Source: Acanthochlamys bracteata
Taxonomy: Eukaryota > Streptophyta > Magnoliopsida > Pandanales > Velloziaceae
Length of the DNA stretch: 64,000 nt
Reading direction: 5' to 3'
Assembly (NCBI GenBank): GCA_019914995.1
Contig: CM034142.1
Coordinates: forward strand, 1,302,001 to 1,366,000
The notes beneath the pieces were generated by a model. That model did no database searches and was not told the origin of the DNA. It worked only from the letters and a program-made list of their open reading frames with translations. The first letter of the stretch is position 1, and each line of letters begins with the position of its first letter. Shown here piece by piece: positions 24,536 through 36,800 of this stretch. The position numbers and the translations under genes are program-made.

Positions 24536-25898
24536 ATTCTACAAATATGGTTTGTTGTTTGGTTGATAAAAGTTAAAAGCATTGCCGACTGATTCCGATA
24601 GCCTATTCGTTAGTGAACGTTAGGATAACACCAACTAACCATCAGAATTAACCAAAATTTCCCATTTTATAATTCACCAAAATTAACCATCCAATTCAAC
24701 GTTTACATTACATTAAAAGATAAATTCTCTAAAATTCATCGTCGTTGTAGTCATTCAAAATTTGGATCAATACTTAGAATAGAGTGACTCATCTATTTAA
24801 AAGCCATTTACAGTTGCTAAAATTACTTGCAGCAGTAACAAAGTAACAAGACGAACACCCGCTCATAAGGCAAAACACCAGAGATATAACATGTAATAAA
24901 TGTCCAAAGCGTCTACAGTGGTTAATAGACAAAACTTTCAAGCACCTGAAAATCACTCATAATATAATTACACAATCAATATATACTTCTGAAATTTTAA
25001 TAATTCAATCATTCTTTCTAACTACTAACATACCTAAAAGCAATATCATAAGCATCTAGGTTGATAGAATTGTTGGGCTTTTATTCCTGTATGGATGGTC
25101 CAAATTCCACATGAGTGAGCCCATATGGAAAAGTTAAGAATGTTATTGTACTTTTACTTTTAAAAGGAAATTTGAGGATGTCTAACCCTGTGCAGTAGCA
25201 CAAACATAAAAAGAAAAAGAGAAACAAAAACTATTGCTGTTCAGTTTGAGCAAGCACCAGACGAAAGTCGATTTCATATCTGATTGAATTAAAATTTTAT
25301 TAGCATATTTTTTATAGATAATTTTTATTTTGAACAGTGGAAGATTATATTTAGAGATCTTTATGCATAGATCCATGCAAGTTTGTGAAGCCACTAGATT
25401 TCTTAAGATCTCTCTAATTTTTTCTTATAATTTGTCAAAATTGTTAAATCTTGAGATATGTAATTGTGTGTCTATAATTTTAGTTAGATAGAACTTTTGT
25501 AGTCTCATTATTATTATAGTGGAAGATTTATTGGTTACTTTAGCTTTTTCTAGTGTTGAGTAAGTTCTTCACATAAATTATGTGTTAATACGGTTGTGGT
25601 AACTTTTGTGCTTATGAGTGTTTGTCGAAATATTACTCTATTTAGTAATTTTCTATTAGATTCACACAAAGAGAGATAATTTGAATCCACTGCATGCTTA
25701 ATATATTTGATTAAATATAAATAGAGATTATTTTATCCCATAAAAAATCACCATATGTTTATAACTTTGTAAAAACTCTAAATTGAGATAAAATATATCT
25801 ACTTATTGGTTTAAATTTTTAGGTTAGAAACCACTTATCATATTGATTGAGCAATGGAAGGTGTGTTATGATCTTTCATCTCCAATTTAGACTACTAG
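24536..25898. other. Gene-free stretch, possible worn solo LTR
   Basis: 24590-24660 has further CACTA-like words. From 25071 a TGTTGGGCTTTTATTCC start followed by CCATATGGAA and, after 25480, TTAGATAGAACTTTTG and GAGTAAGTTCTTCACATAAATT resembles plant copia LTRs. No matching end or flanking duplication was found. No gene seen. Confidence 0.25.
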
Positions 25899-26092
25899 GT
25901 GTTGAATTTGCTCAACATAATATTACAATTTGGTTTTGCATACCAATACTTTGGAAGAGATAATGTTACCTTTCAATGGTGGAGGACAAGGGCATGTGGC
26001 CAGGGAGATGCAGGTCCAGTCCATCTCCACAATGAAAACGTTCAAGTAATGAGGATTGTGATATTATTAGATGATGCATGAAGAAACATGGC
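25899..26092 (+). other. Exon-like fragment, unidentified
   Basis: A GC-richer patch (25970-26030) inside AT-rich DNA, open for 60 codons and followed in another frame by 64 codons. The reading VTFQWWRTRACGQGD does not match a family I know. It could be a decayed gene piece; it has no recognisable neighbours or splice support. Confidence 0.2.
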
Positions 26093-26263
26093 CCTCTTGA
26101 TTTTGAGACTAATATTCTTTTCCCAAACAACTATTGCCAACGGGTGATATTCTCTACCATTTTTATGCTGCTTTTATTATTATCTTCCCAGAACCAATTA
26201 AATTGTTCCCCTACCCTGAGGACATATTTCAACTGTATTGGGCGCATTTTACAACGTGTTTCA

Positions 26264-26465
26264 AAAAGGTAATTATTTTATTTTATATTTTTAATAAATT
26301 TTTTATAATATTTTATAAAATTAATTTAAAATATTTAAATAAGATTTTTTATTGATTATCATTTTTTTAAATTAAAATAAAAGAATTCATATATAAAAAT
26401 AAAAAAATAGTTTTCGTTTTAAAAAATATTTTTCAAAATTACTTCTCAAAAATATCTAATTGTAG
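26264..26465 (-). repeat. AT-rich Tourist-like MITE, family 1 (worn)
   Basis: Opposite orientation: TATTTTATATTTTTAATAAATTTTT at the left and AATATTTTTCAAAATTACTTCTC at the right, with an AAATAGTTTTCGTTTT core. Confidence 0.4.
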
Positions 26466-27245
26466 TTTCGTAAATATATCAAAAAAAAGATCTGAAATTT
26501 TAAAAATATTTATAAAATAGAATTTATTTTAAATAAAATTATTATAGAAATTTAAGTTTTAAAATGTAAATAAATAATAAAACTTTATAATTTTGAAAAT
26601 TTAAAATATAAAGTAAATATTTTAAAAATGCATCGTCAAACGTTGCCGTTTCTAAAGTTAATATACCGTTCAATTATTGAAAATTAGTCCAAGAAAGATA
26701 ATTTATTAGTGACTAATTAGTTTAGTAATATGCAGTAAGAATTCTCGCAACGGCGTTAAACTCCATTGTCTGTCAAAAGAATAAAAAGAGAAGGTAACTT
26801 TTCTTTTATCCGTAAAATTTAGCAGCAAAGATTAAAAACTTGACCACTTTTATTTGAATGAAGCAAAATAAAAGGACATGGTCCATGGTACATAATAAGC
26901 ACATGGTCCATATAGCTGTCACTAATTATTATTACAACTTTTCATCAGTTAATTAATCTTCAGATGTACTTTCGTGGATTTTCCAATTAATGTATCCATG
27001 TAAAAGAAAACATTTTTATTAACAAAAGAAAAAAATTGTTGTTAAACTATTTGTGCTAAAAAATTAAAAATCAAGTAGCAAATAATCCATCTTTATTAAA
27101 ATTGTTGTAACATTACAGTAGAGAAATAGAGAACAATCAAACTAAAATAAGCAAACAAATAAACATAGATCACTCTTAGTACATATAAACTCAAAAGCAA
27201 ATAATTTATCTACTACAGCTAGGTTTAAACTTATAGCTTTTTTAA
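26466..27245. other. 3' flank of the dioxygenase gene
   Basis: AT-rich; includes the presumed 3' UTR of the 2-ODD gene on the minus strand. No other gene seen. Confidence 0.4.
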
Positions 27246-28563
27246 TTAGTAGAGCTTCAATGGATCCAAAGTGGTTTTGCCGTTGAGCTTGTTGCCCTGC
27301 TGCAACTCAAAGTACTCCTTGTATCCGACTCCGCGAAATTTGGCGGGCTCCCGTTCCAGCAGAGGTGCTGCAGGAGCAACAACTGTGTCTGATGATGTTC
27401 CGATAACTGTTGCAATGGAGATCCTGATGGTCTTGTTGTTGACTTCAGCGCGGTGGAGGATACTTTCGTATCTCCCGTTCGATACAATCTGCATTCAGTT
27501 TTCCATGATTAAATTTCAAAAAGCTTTTGATTGCTCCGATGAAGATAAAAAGAAATTTGGTAATACAAGCAAAGCAACGTATAAGGTAGTTCACCTCAGT
27601 GTGATCACCGCAGTTGACGAGGAAAGCTTCAGGGAGGGGCTTCACTCTCACCCACTTATCTCCATGCTTAACTTGGAGACCGGGGACTCCGTTGGTGAGG
27701 AGGAAAGTGAAGAGACCGTAATCGGAGTGTGGAGGCATGCCCAAGGTGAGCTCCGGCTGCGGGCAAGGAGGGTAGAAATTGCAGACAACATTTTGCAAAC
27801 ACTTGCTGAAGTTGAGACCTGTCTCCATGTACTCTTCTCCAACGCCCAGACTCTCCAGCATGGCTTTGATCAACTCCTTACCCTTGCTCCTGATGCTGTC
27901 AGTGTACGCCTTCACAGTTTCGCTGCAATTTCTCCAAAGAGTTAGTGAAGAAAGCAAATTATATATGTAGAGAGATGCACGATGAGATTATCACCTCAAT
28001 CCCTCAGGCTTGGTGGGGCAGTTGAAAACAGGGTGAACAAACATCTTGAGGTAGTCCCTCCAGTATCTGTAATCCTCAGCACTTGTGTTGAAGCTGGTTC
28101 CGTAACGGATTGGTGAGGAAATGTGTTCTCCGGCAGACTCTCTCTTCTCATCTTCGGTCATGCTGAAGAACCTCATAAGACACTCCATCATTCCCTGCCT
28201 CAAACTCTCCGGCACACCATGGTTGATCAGCTGCACTTAACAAAAACCATCAACAAAATTGTTTAATATATACGACAATTAAGCTAAACATGTTACACTA
28301 ATTACCATGAAGAAGCCCCATTCTCTGCATGCACTGGCGAGTTCTTCGACGCCGCGCTTGCGTTCCTCAGGGTTTGTGCTCGTGAGCAACGCGAAATCAA
28401 CAACGGGAATGTCTCCCTCGACAATGTTCTCATCGTTACCGGGGTTGCGGGACGCGTACTGAGAAGGGAGGGAGGATAAGTTGCTACCTTTCTCAGCCAA
28501 GAGATGTTGGATACTTTGTGCAGCGGCAATTGTGGGAGCAGCAAGTGGTGCTACTGTTGCCAT
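27246..28563 (-). CDS. 2-oxoglutarate/Fe(II)-dependent dioxygenase, DMR6/GIM2-like (DOXC class)
   Basis: Four exons on the minus strand, 28563-28306, 28230-27995, 27922-27595 and 27488-27246, join in one frame to 354 residues. The start is the ATG at 28563; the open frame extends upstream but only with a GTG. The N-terminal DIOX_N part carries IPVVDF, CREWGFFMLINHG and an RYGTSF loop. The core has the Fe ligands H230-x-D232 (PPHSDYG), the distal H286 (ILHRAEV) and the 2-oxoglutarate clamp R296-x-S298. The layout PPHSDYGLFTFLL ... GLQVKHGDKWV ... GDHTEIVSNGRY is that of the plant DMR6-like/GIM2 branch, cytosolic enzymes that hydroxylate small molecules such as salicylate, hormones or phenolics. 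All catalytic residues are present. The substrate cannot be told from sequence. The nearest genes are an ATL ligase and MATE transporters. Confidence 0.94.
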
Positions 28564-28655
28564 TGCTGAACGCACAAGCTTAATAGCTTATTGCTTAAAA
28601 AATTCAAAAGCAATTGCTGAGCAAGAGATGAACCTAATGGCTGCATACCGCCATG

Positions 28656-28662
28656 TTTTATA
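28656..28662 (-). promoter_or_regulatory. Probable TATA box of the dioxygenase gene
   Basis: TATAAAA on the minus strand (CGCTATAAAACATGG), about 95 nt upstream of the ATG at 28563. Good consensus and position. Confidence 0.55.
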
Positions 28663-28804
28663 GCGAGTTATTTACTGCGTGCATCGAAATTTTACATGCA
28701 ATAATTTTATTAAGTGATACTGTAGGTTGAAGTGCCCAGCAACACGACCACACATTTTTAAGTCGAATGACGTGTGCAAATTTCCTACCAATCAAAGATT
28801 GGGT

Positions 28805-29045
28805 GCAATTTTTTTGAAAAGAATTTTTTTTAACAAGAAATTATATTTTAAATTTTTTTAAAAATAAGCTTAATTTTTTATTAAAAAATAATTAATAATA
28901 ACTTTATGACGTAAACTTTTATATTATATATTTTAAATTTTAAAAAAGTCTTGTAAAATATTCTAAATATTTTTTAAAAATATAAAATAAAGAATAAAAG
29001 AAATAAAACTTATTTTAGAAAAATAAGAGTTGTTTCTTAACTGCG
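28805..29045 (+). repeat. AT-rich Tourist-like MITE, family 1 (worn)
   Basis: Family landmarks AAAATAAGCTTAATTTTTTA, AATAATTAATAATAAC, ATATTTTAAATTTTAAAAAAGTC and AATATAAAATAAAGAATAAAAG in the usual order; the ends are worn. Confidence 0.45.
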
Positions 29046-29270
29046 CCATGATCAATTTGGTCTGGCTAAATAAGAGTTGTTTTGATACTGACTACTTATC
29101 CAATCTTTTTTTATATTTTTAAAATTTATTTTGTAAAAAAAATCTTTAACTAAATATGTAAAGAAAAATTTTTATATTTATATTTGAAAAAATACAGCAA
29201 TCATGCTGAAAAAATATAGCAATCAGGCCATACGGAGCCAAATAAAAAGTTAAAAATCAATCCAATTAGA

Positions 29271-29478
29271 GTGTGTTTTCTTACACCACAAAATTTATTT
29301 TTTCAAACTCATTGTAATATAAAATAAATATTTTTAATAGTTTTTTAATTTAATTTTAAAACTTACTATTAATATAAAATTAATATAAATTTATGTTTTA
29401 TTAAATATTTTTAATTTTTATTTTAATTTTTTAAACTTATTTTGATAAAATTCAAATATATTTCAAAATAAACACATC
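29271..29478 (+). repeat. AT-rich MITE, family 2
   Basis: Starts GTGTGTTTTCTTACACCACAAAATTT and ends TTTCAAAATAAACACA, a short inverted end pair (TGTGTTT/AAACACA). The core order matches 22567 and 56157. Confidence 0.5.
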
Positions 29479-31311
29479 TTTAATATGACCAAGTTGGGCA
29501 AATCCGACTTATCTATTATTTTTGGACCTGAGGGACTACAGTCTGTGGGGCGTTTGGGAGTTTTAAACCGGGGACTTGACCAGGGCATGAGCTGACCTAT
29601 TTAACCGGGGTGGTGTTTTTCACTTCTAAGTAGCACGTTGTGAGCTGTCGCGGTACTTTTTTTTATTCTTTATTTTATGTAATAAAATTTTTTATTATTT
29701 ATTTTTATTTTTTTAGATAAAAAATAAGAGATTATCTTTTAAAATAATAAAAATATTTTTTGTTTTAAAAATATTTTCAAATGCCTTCTTAATTTTTTAA
29801 AATTTAATTTTCCAGTTAAACAAATAAGTTGTAGTTGCATGTTTATCACGTTGCTGTAATATTTGCCATGTTATTCACAAAGAAAATTCTTGAAACAAGT
29901 TGTTACTTTATACATTAACAGAAAAAAAAGATCAAGGAGTTCGTAATAAGATGACCTTATTTTGATTTCATTTTATATTCTGAGGAAAAGCTTTATAAAG
30001 AAAATTATATATATTATTAAGGATATGTTTTTTTGAAGCTATAAGTGAGTCTTTACAAAAAAAATATTGTAAATACTAAATAGTATTGTTTGAGGTGAAT
30101 TTAAGTTTTGTATCTTTTTAAGAAGATATGAGTTAGAAATAAGATTTTGTATTCTTTTTATATACCTGAAGATAAATAAGAAATAATCTTTTTACCAAAG
30201 AAAATTATATAATAAAATAAAAGAAATAATACTTTTATTTTAAAATTATTTGAAAAATAAAATTTTAATTCAAATATAAAAATTATATAAAAAATTATAA
30301 TGCATTATTCTTTTATGTTTTTATAATTTAAAATATTTTTATAATATTGTAATTTTTGTATGGAAAACTAAGATTTTAAATAGAGATAGAACAAACACTT
30401 GTAAACAACATCTCTAATATTATTATTTTCATAAAGAAATAAAACGTGCATCACGCTATTGTACTTTTTTTTCCCCAAATGTATTTATCATTATCTTCCA
30501 TTACAGCTCGGCGAATCGATATTAATTGAGATTTGAGATTCAGGACCACGACCTAGGAGGGGCCCAATAAAGATACGTCTTCGATTCATTATTTCGTACT
30601 TTAGTAACATTTGTAATTGTTTATAAAAACAAAAAATAATTATAAATAACTTATTTTATAATTTACAATTTATGTATATTATAATAAATTTTTTAAAAAA
30701 TTATATTTTTTGGGAAGTGATAAACACTTCCTTAGTCACGTTCGTTATGTGGTCCTTGGACAAGTTGTTTGGCGATTTAAAATTTGATTGGATCATTTTA
30801 GACCAACATGGAGTTGTTTGACTGCTAAATTTTTGTACACAAATTTTTAATTTTTCTTTTGTCGTTATTGTTCGTTCTTATATAAATGAAACCAATTATT
30901 AATCCAAATTGTTAATAGTGACATGACAAACCATGTGGGTTCTTTTTTATTGAAATACGTGAATTATTAACTAATTTTTGCACCTAATTATTAACTTGAA
31001 TAAAATTGGTTAAATAAAATGCGTGTAATTATTACCTAAACATTTTTGCACCTAATCTTATAGCATGTCTGTGATCGGTTATTTTGGATTAAGGGGACGC
31101 TTAGATTTGCTTAAAATAAATTTTTTTATAAAAGAATATTTATTTTTAGATTTTTTAAAATAAGTTTAATTATTTATCTATAAATATAATAAAATTATAT
31201 GTTTATAATATTTATCTGTATTTTGAAAAGTTTATAAAATACTATAAGTACGAGTCAAAATATCTTCTCCGATGTAGGTAATGATGCCTCTTATTCTCAA
31301 ATAAACAAAAT
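29479..31311. other. Gene-free AT-rich stretch
   Basis: Partial family 1 MITE copies around 29645-29795 and 31093-31245. A slightly GC-richer patch at 30505-30590 has no recognisable content. No gene seen. Confidence 0.4.
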
Positions 31312-31483
31312 TTTAGAGTATATTTGAAAGTATTTTTAAAATAAAAAATATTTTTATTTTTTAAAAATAAATTTTTTATTTCAAAAAATAATAAAAATAA
31401 GTAATAAAAAAATTTCACTATATAAATTTTTTTTTTATATTTTCTAAATTTTAAATAAATTTTTAGATATTTTTTTAAAAAAA
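31312..31483 (+). repeat. AT-rich Tourist-like MITE, family 1, 3' end replaced
   Basis: Begins GTATATTTGAAAGTATTTTT and follows the family order (AATAATAAAAATAAGTAATAAAA, TATTTTCTAAATTTTAAATAAA) until it meets the hairpin at 31484, where the usual terminal part is missing. Confidence 0.45.
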
Positions 31484-31584
31484 TAAGCAAGAATTGATTC
31501 TTTGCGCTTGGCTTCTCGTTTTACAAAAATAAAAAATTATTTTTGTAAACGAGAAGCCAAGCGCAAAGAATCAATTCTTGCTTA
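31484..31584. repeat. Near-perfect 47-nt-arm inverted repeat (hairpin)
   Basis: Left arm 31484-31531 and right arm 31538-31584 are reverse complements apart from one extra T in the left arm, with a 6-nt A/T loop. The arm core (GATTCTTTGCGCTTGGCTTCTCG) is GC-richer than the surroundings. A transcript from either strand would fold into a long stable stem. No gene or known transposon terminus was recognised. Confidence 0.85.
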
Positions 31585-32986
31585 AAAAAGCTATTATCGA
31601 CACTCTTATAATGCTTAATAGTGACATGTTGAAGCGTCCCATATCACGATCATTTTAATTCATTAACATTGTTGGCTCCTTATTCTTTATTATTATTAGG
31701 GACCACTGAAATTTCTTTTTTTTTTTAAATTTTTAATACATTACTTTCAGAATAGGTTTAAATCATATGAAGCTCATTTTTCTAGTCAAAATTTAAAATT
31801 TGAATTTATTCTTAAAATTTTAATTTAAAACTTACTGAATTTTTCAAGTTTCCTTAATTTACCCCAGCTTTACAAAATCACTTTCTATTAATTAAAATAT
31901 ATACTTATTAACGAAAAAACACTAAAACTCGTCTGATTGAATGACACCTTCTAGATTCACTTATATATTTCTTATCTACTTAATTAGATGCAATCTAGTT
32001 GATAAAGTCAAAACATAAAATTGAATGAACTATCTATAAACAATAGAGATCATGAATCTCATGGAATATTATATTTTTTTATTTGTTAGGTACGCAACAA
32101 AAAGCGCGAACATGCATGCCGGCGCCATCTACGTCCTACATGGATCGAACCAACTCCCTCCTCGTGGCTGGTGGGAAGCAGTTGTCGCCAACGCTTGAGC
32201 CTCCTAGATCCAGCTGCCGCCGAAATTTCTTTGAGCAAATTATTCGATTTTTTAACTAAAACGTTTATCACATTGGATTCGACGTATATAAGGAGATCTT
32301 TAATTTTTTTTAAATAGAGTATTTTATAATTTAAAAATAATTAAAATTAACAAAACAAATTTAAATTTTTTATATTTTTAAATTTTATAAAAAATTTATA
32401 ATAAAATATTATAATAAAAAATTATTAAAATGTACTGTCAAGCGGTACCTAAATTGATAGGGAACATTTGAAAGAGCGTTTACCAAAAAAAAATTTTTAT
32501 TTTTTAATTTACGTAATTTTAATAAACTTACTATAAAATTATACAGAATTTATTTAAAAATATAAAAATATATAAAAATTTTTATATCATAATAATTTAT
32601 TATTATTTATTTCAAAATAAATAAAATATTTTTTTAGAAAATTACGTTTCATAATCACTACAGTAAACTTATACGTTCAATCCTTGGCTCGAAAATTAAA
32701 CTCGTTTGCACTTATTTGGAGAAAAATGACGTTTCAATGGGAGTTCATATTCATCATCAGACAAGAGAGTATTGATTTTTTTGTCGAAAAAAAAGAATAG
32801 TATAACTTAATTATTAATAGTATAATTTTTTTGTACTGTCTATAAGTTTTCTCTCTGATGAAAATTTTTTCACATAATTATCATATTTATTATATTTTTT
32901 AATTACTATATTTTTATTATAAAATTTTTAATATATTTGCTGTATTTGTCAAGAGCGACTGTATTGAATTTGTTCTGAGGTATCTG
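31585..32986. other. Gene-free stretch
   Basis: AT-rich, with a GC-richer patch at 32092-32230 (open on the minus strand but matching no family I know) and a family 1 MITE-like segment at 32462-32665. No gene seen. Confidence 0.4.
32462..32665 (-). repeat. AT-rich Tourist-like MITE, family 1 (worn)
   Basis: Opposite orientation: GAGCGTTTACC near the left, AAAATTACGTTTCATAATCACTAC at the right, with AT-rich family blocks between. Confidence 0.4.
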
Positions 32987-33030
32987 AGTATATGATTAAA
33001 TAATGTAGCGTTGCACCTTTTGTTGGGGCA

Positions 33031-33120
33031 GTGAAGAGCAGAGGAGAGACGGATGCCATGGCGGAGGAGTTTGAGAAGGCCAAGGATAGAGGGCTGGTGA
33101 TCAGAGACTGGGCACCACAG
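33031..33120 (+). pseudogene. UDP-glycosyltransferase relic (unit A)
   Basis: Thirty open codons read VKSRGETDAMAEEFEKAKD and then RGLVIRDWAPQ. The second part matches the stretch of plant family 1 UGTs that enters the PSPG box (RGLVI-x-x-WAPQ). The match stops right after WAPQ and no other UGT part is seen upstream or downstream, so this is a broken remnant on the strand opposite the MATE gene. Confidence 0.45.
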
Positions 33121-33879
33121 TTAAGTTGTTATTCTTGTTCTTTTCGTCGCGCACTGATATTCAATAGTTTAGTTGCGGCAATTTAGGTAACAGTTTATAA
33201 GAAAAGTTATATGATACCAATAATCGCACATATAGTGAAGAATTTAACGTGAACTCGGTTTTGGCAATTTCTCGAACAACTGGTGAGCACAACTACCCCA
33301 TCAGTGAATAGCAAAAAGTGTAGGGCAATCAACTGGACAGCAACCATACCTTAAAGACTGACGAATCTATTGGCAGGGAATTCATGCCATTGCTTGCTGG
33401 TGTTGATATTAGGACACAAGGCAGTAGGATCGTTCGTGACGCACGGCTACTAGAACTCAACTACACTAGAACGGATCACCTCCACTATTAGCAATGCTAG
33501 CATGCCAATGTGCACATACCAGTTAATGAATGCAAAACTCTTACAAGAAAGTACAGGCACTGTAATGAGAATCTGCGAGGGCCGGGACGGTACGGTGTCC
33601 CAGACTCTGAAAGCTAGCGAGAGTCGAAATCTAAAGAGCTTAAAGAGAAGGCGTTCTTTCTCCGGTTCAATAAACCCCTGTTTTTCATGTAACATCTATT
33701 CCTGATTTGAATAAAATATTAAGAGATAGAACAATACAGATTTTCTGATAGTAAACTGAAGAATGATTATTACATGACTATTTGTTTGGCAAGAAATAAA
33801 ATGTTGAATTGGCAACCTTATTAAAGTTGCTATGTTTTCTTTGTAAGAAGCTCCTGGTAATGAGTTTCGATCTTGTAGG

Positions 33880-36800
33880 TTACTTTGTGTCCCATCTGCT
33901 AACGCGAGCACTAGCTAAATTTGCCTGCAAATGGAAATAAATAAAATTAAAAGAAGCGAACAAGTGTAATTTTGTATATACTCGAGTTGAACTTCTTAAC
34001 GTATTTTAAGTTGAATTACAGCCCAGTTCAACTTGGAGTAATAAGAATTGTGTTCTAAATCTGGGTCTAAATTCTTTTGTAATTTATGTCAAAAGAAGAA
34101 ACTAAATTTATTTTGCTTTATTTCACGTTATCTTTTTACCTCTCTATCCCAATCGCATCTGATAGTAAGAATAGCTAAACTTATTGTTTGTATTGCTGTT
34201 CCACCTATCATCCCTGCCCAGATGCCCTGCAAGCGCCAAAAAAATACTTGGTAAATCTTCGAAATCAATACAAAATTTATAAACTAAACTGAAAACCCAA
34301 CCAAAAATGTGAAAATCCAAATACAAAGAAGATTAAAATACCAGGACACCGAGATGGAAAACCCAACCAAGAAGTACACCAAGCGGAACTCCGATAATGT
34401 AATACGTTCCAACATTGATATATGCCACCATTGATTGCCATCCTGATCCTACGGCAACACCTAAAAGATAGAAATGGGAACAAAATTAAAATCAGGACAA
34501 TCAAATTTAAAACATTCCAAATCAATAATAAGGATAACGCCTGAACCTTTAAAATGAAGAAAAAAATTGGCACTCACCAGAGAGTATGGGTTGGACACTG
34601 TTGAGTAGGATAGTGAAAGCTAGTAAAACGTAGAGCTTGTCAACAGCTTTTAGAACAACAGGACTTGATGTGAATATGAGACCGAACTTGTCATGGAGTC
34701 CCATAATCAGAATCCAGAAGACGGTGCCGATTGCTACAGAAGTCATTACTGATACAATCGTTGCGAACCTTGCCCCTTTTCCATTGCCTGCTCCGAGCTC
34801 GTTTGAAACTCTTACTCTTGTTTTCATTAAAAATTAAAACAAAAAAGCCAAAAAAATGTTATCAGCAATATGATCTTGAAATGTCTATGAAATTGCAACG
34901 CGAATTACAAGGTTATAGGAACACATCATGTATGCATACCCAGTTGCAGCAAAGAATGCCACAGGTATCATCATCTCCCATCCATTTATATTCATGCTGT
35001 TTTTAACCCAAAGAATTCAGTCCAAAACAAACACATAAAATGCACGATTTGCGCGTAATTAAATGAAGAATATATTGATGTATAGGTGTCTTGTAATACC
35101 AGATTGAGAGAGCATCAACTGCAATTTCTGCATTCTTAAGATTTCCAGCCAGCAAGATTAGTATTCTGTAGTACCAGTTCTCCAAACTGTTTTGTTGCAT
35201 AATCACATGTAATTAGCAACTAGCTTTTCTTAGACCACATCAAGAAAAACCAAATATATTATTTTAAAGTATAAGAATAAAAACGTAGTCTTCATATTTG
35301 CTCAAAAATCGAAAATATATATTTGAATACTAGAACCAATAGATTTAATTACTTGAATTTTCTAGTTTATTTTCTTAAGAGTATCATTGAAACATTCTTT
35401 TTCTTTTAGAAACACAAAATGGATTATTTTGTAACCAGAATAATAATTTTGTGAATTGAAAATCAATGAATCTTCAAAGGGAAGCATCTTTGCAAGTGGG
35501 TATAGGAGAAGAGAACAAGAGATAAGATATTTGTAAGTGGGCAAGAGCCAAAGAATCACGAGTAATAGCTTGTCATATACATCCCTTCGTCAAAACAAAA
35601 GACATCAGAATAGGCGCATGCAAACAAAAAATGATATCAATAGCTGTTTGGTTACCAAAAGTTTAAACGAGCTTTTTCAAGCATAAACCAACTGCCCTTT
35701 CAGAGAATAATAAATTTCAAATGCATTTATACACACGACAAAACATGATAGTACTACTACGAAAAATCGTCTCTCTTTATGGGTGAATTCCTAAACAAGA
35801 GACAAACCTAGGGCTATCTATGTGATAAGAAAGTAAGAAACTGGTTCATAAACTATTGTCAAGAGGTGACGGAACATATCATGATCGAAATAATTGTAGA
35901 GTGAGCAAGGGTACCTGCTTCATAAAATATTTCAAGACTGCATTGAATTTTTTAAACTAAAATTAAACCAAACTAATTAGACCTTTATTGTTGTCCAGCA
36001 ATACTTTGCTATGATCTGGGAAAACAAAGCTGGTTCGACTTTAACTTGAGTAGGTTCAATTTTTATGCATTTTCTCAAAATATGGATATACCGAAAACAA
36101 ATTCTTATAGTTCATGGTTTTATGCATATTCTCAATAATAAACGCCAAAGATAAAAGAAAAGAAATAACACACGAGAGTATGTACCATAGCATGACTCCA
36201 GAGGAGGCAGACAACAGTGAACTCCCATAAACCGGAGAACGCTTCCATAGAGACCCTTTCCAAGAATCCGGGCAACCACCACACAAAACATAAGTTAGTT
36301 GCCCGAGCACCGTGAGCCACCAAGTAAAATTGAGAGTAAAAACAGTTGCGACAAGATTGAGCTTCAGCTTGTACACAAAAAGCCAGCTTATGAAGACATG
36401 GATAACAAGCCCTCCAAAGGAGATTGCAGCATTGGCATTGTTTTTGAGCTGGCTTTGTAGGAACCTTTGCATAGGAAACAATAAAGCGAATGCAAAGTGG
36501 ATAGGAATCAACCAAATGGAGACTGTGCCTGCTTGACACGCTAGCTCTGGCGGTTCGCCTACTAGTTCAGGACTGGCGTCGCAAAGAAGTACATAGGGAG
36601 GAGGAGGATGGCACAGACGAAGAGCACTATCCATGATCGTTGCATGTACACACCTAACATGTGGTACTTCTTGGCGCCGTAGGCTTGACCGCATAGTGTT
36701 TCCAGTGCACTTGCCATTCCTAGCTGCAATGCCATATACATTTAAATTTGATAGATCATATTTTGTTCATCAACATTTCTATGTATGTACTTTCATTAAT

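Noticed and set aside
27271-27945. 224-codon plus-strand frame
   Set aside because: Runs antisense across exons 3-4 and an intron of the dioxygenase gene and matches no family.
31242-31490. 82-codon Lys/Phe/Tyr-rich minus-strand frame
   Set aside because: Low-complexity translation of an AT-rich MITE, not a protein.
31484-31584. Hairpin as a bacterial-type terminator or CRISPR repeat
   Set aside because: The context is plant nuclear DNA and there is a single inverted repeat with no array.
33450-33911. Short frames near the MATE 3' end (33450-33911, repeated at 38265-38726)
   Set aside because: Identical only because of the segmental duplication. No domain, and part overlaps the last MATE exon in another frame.
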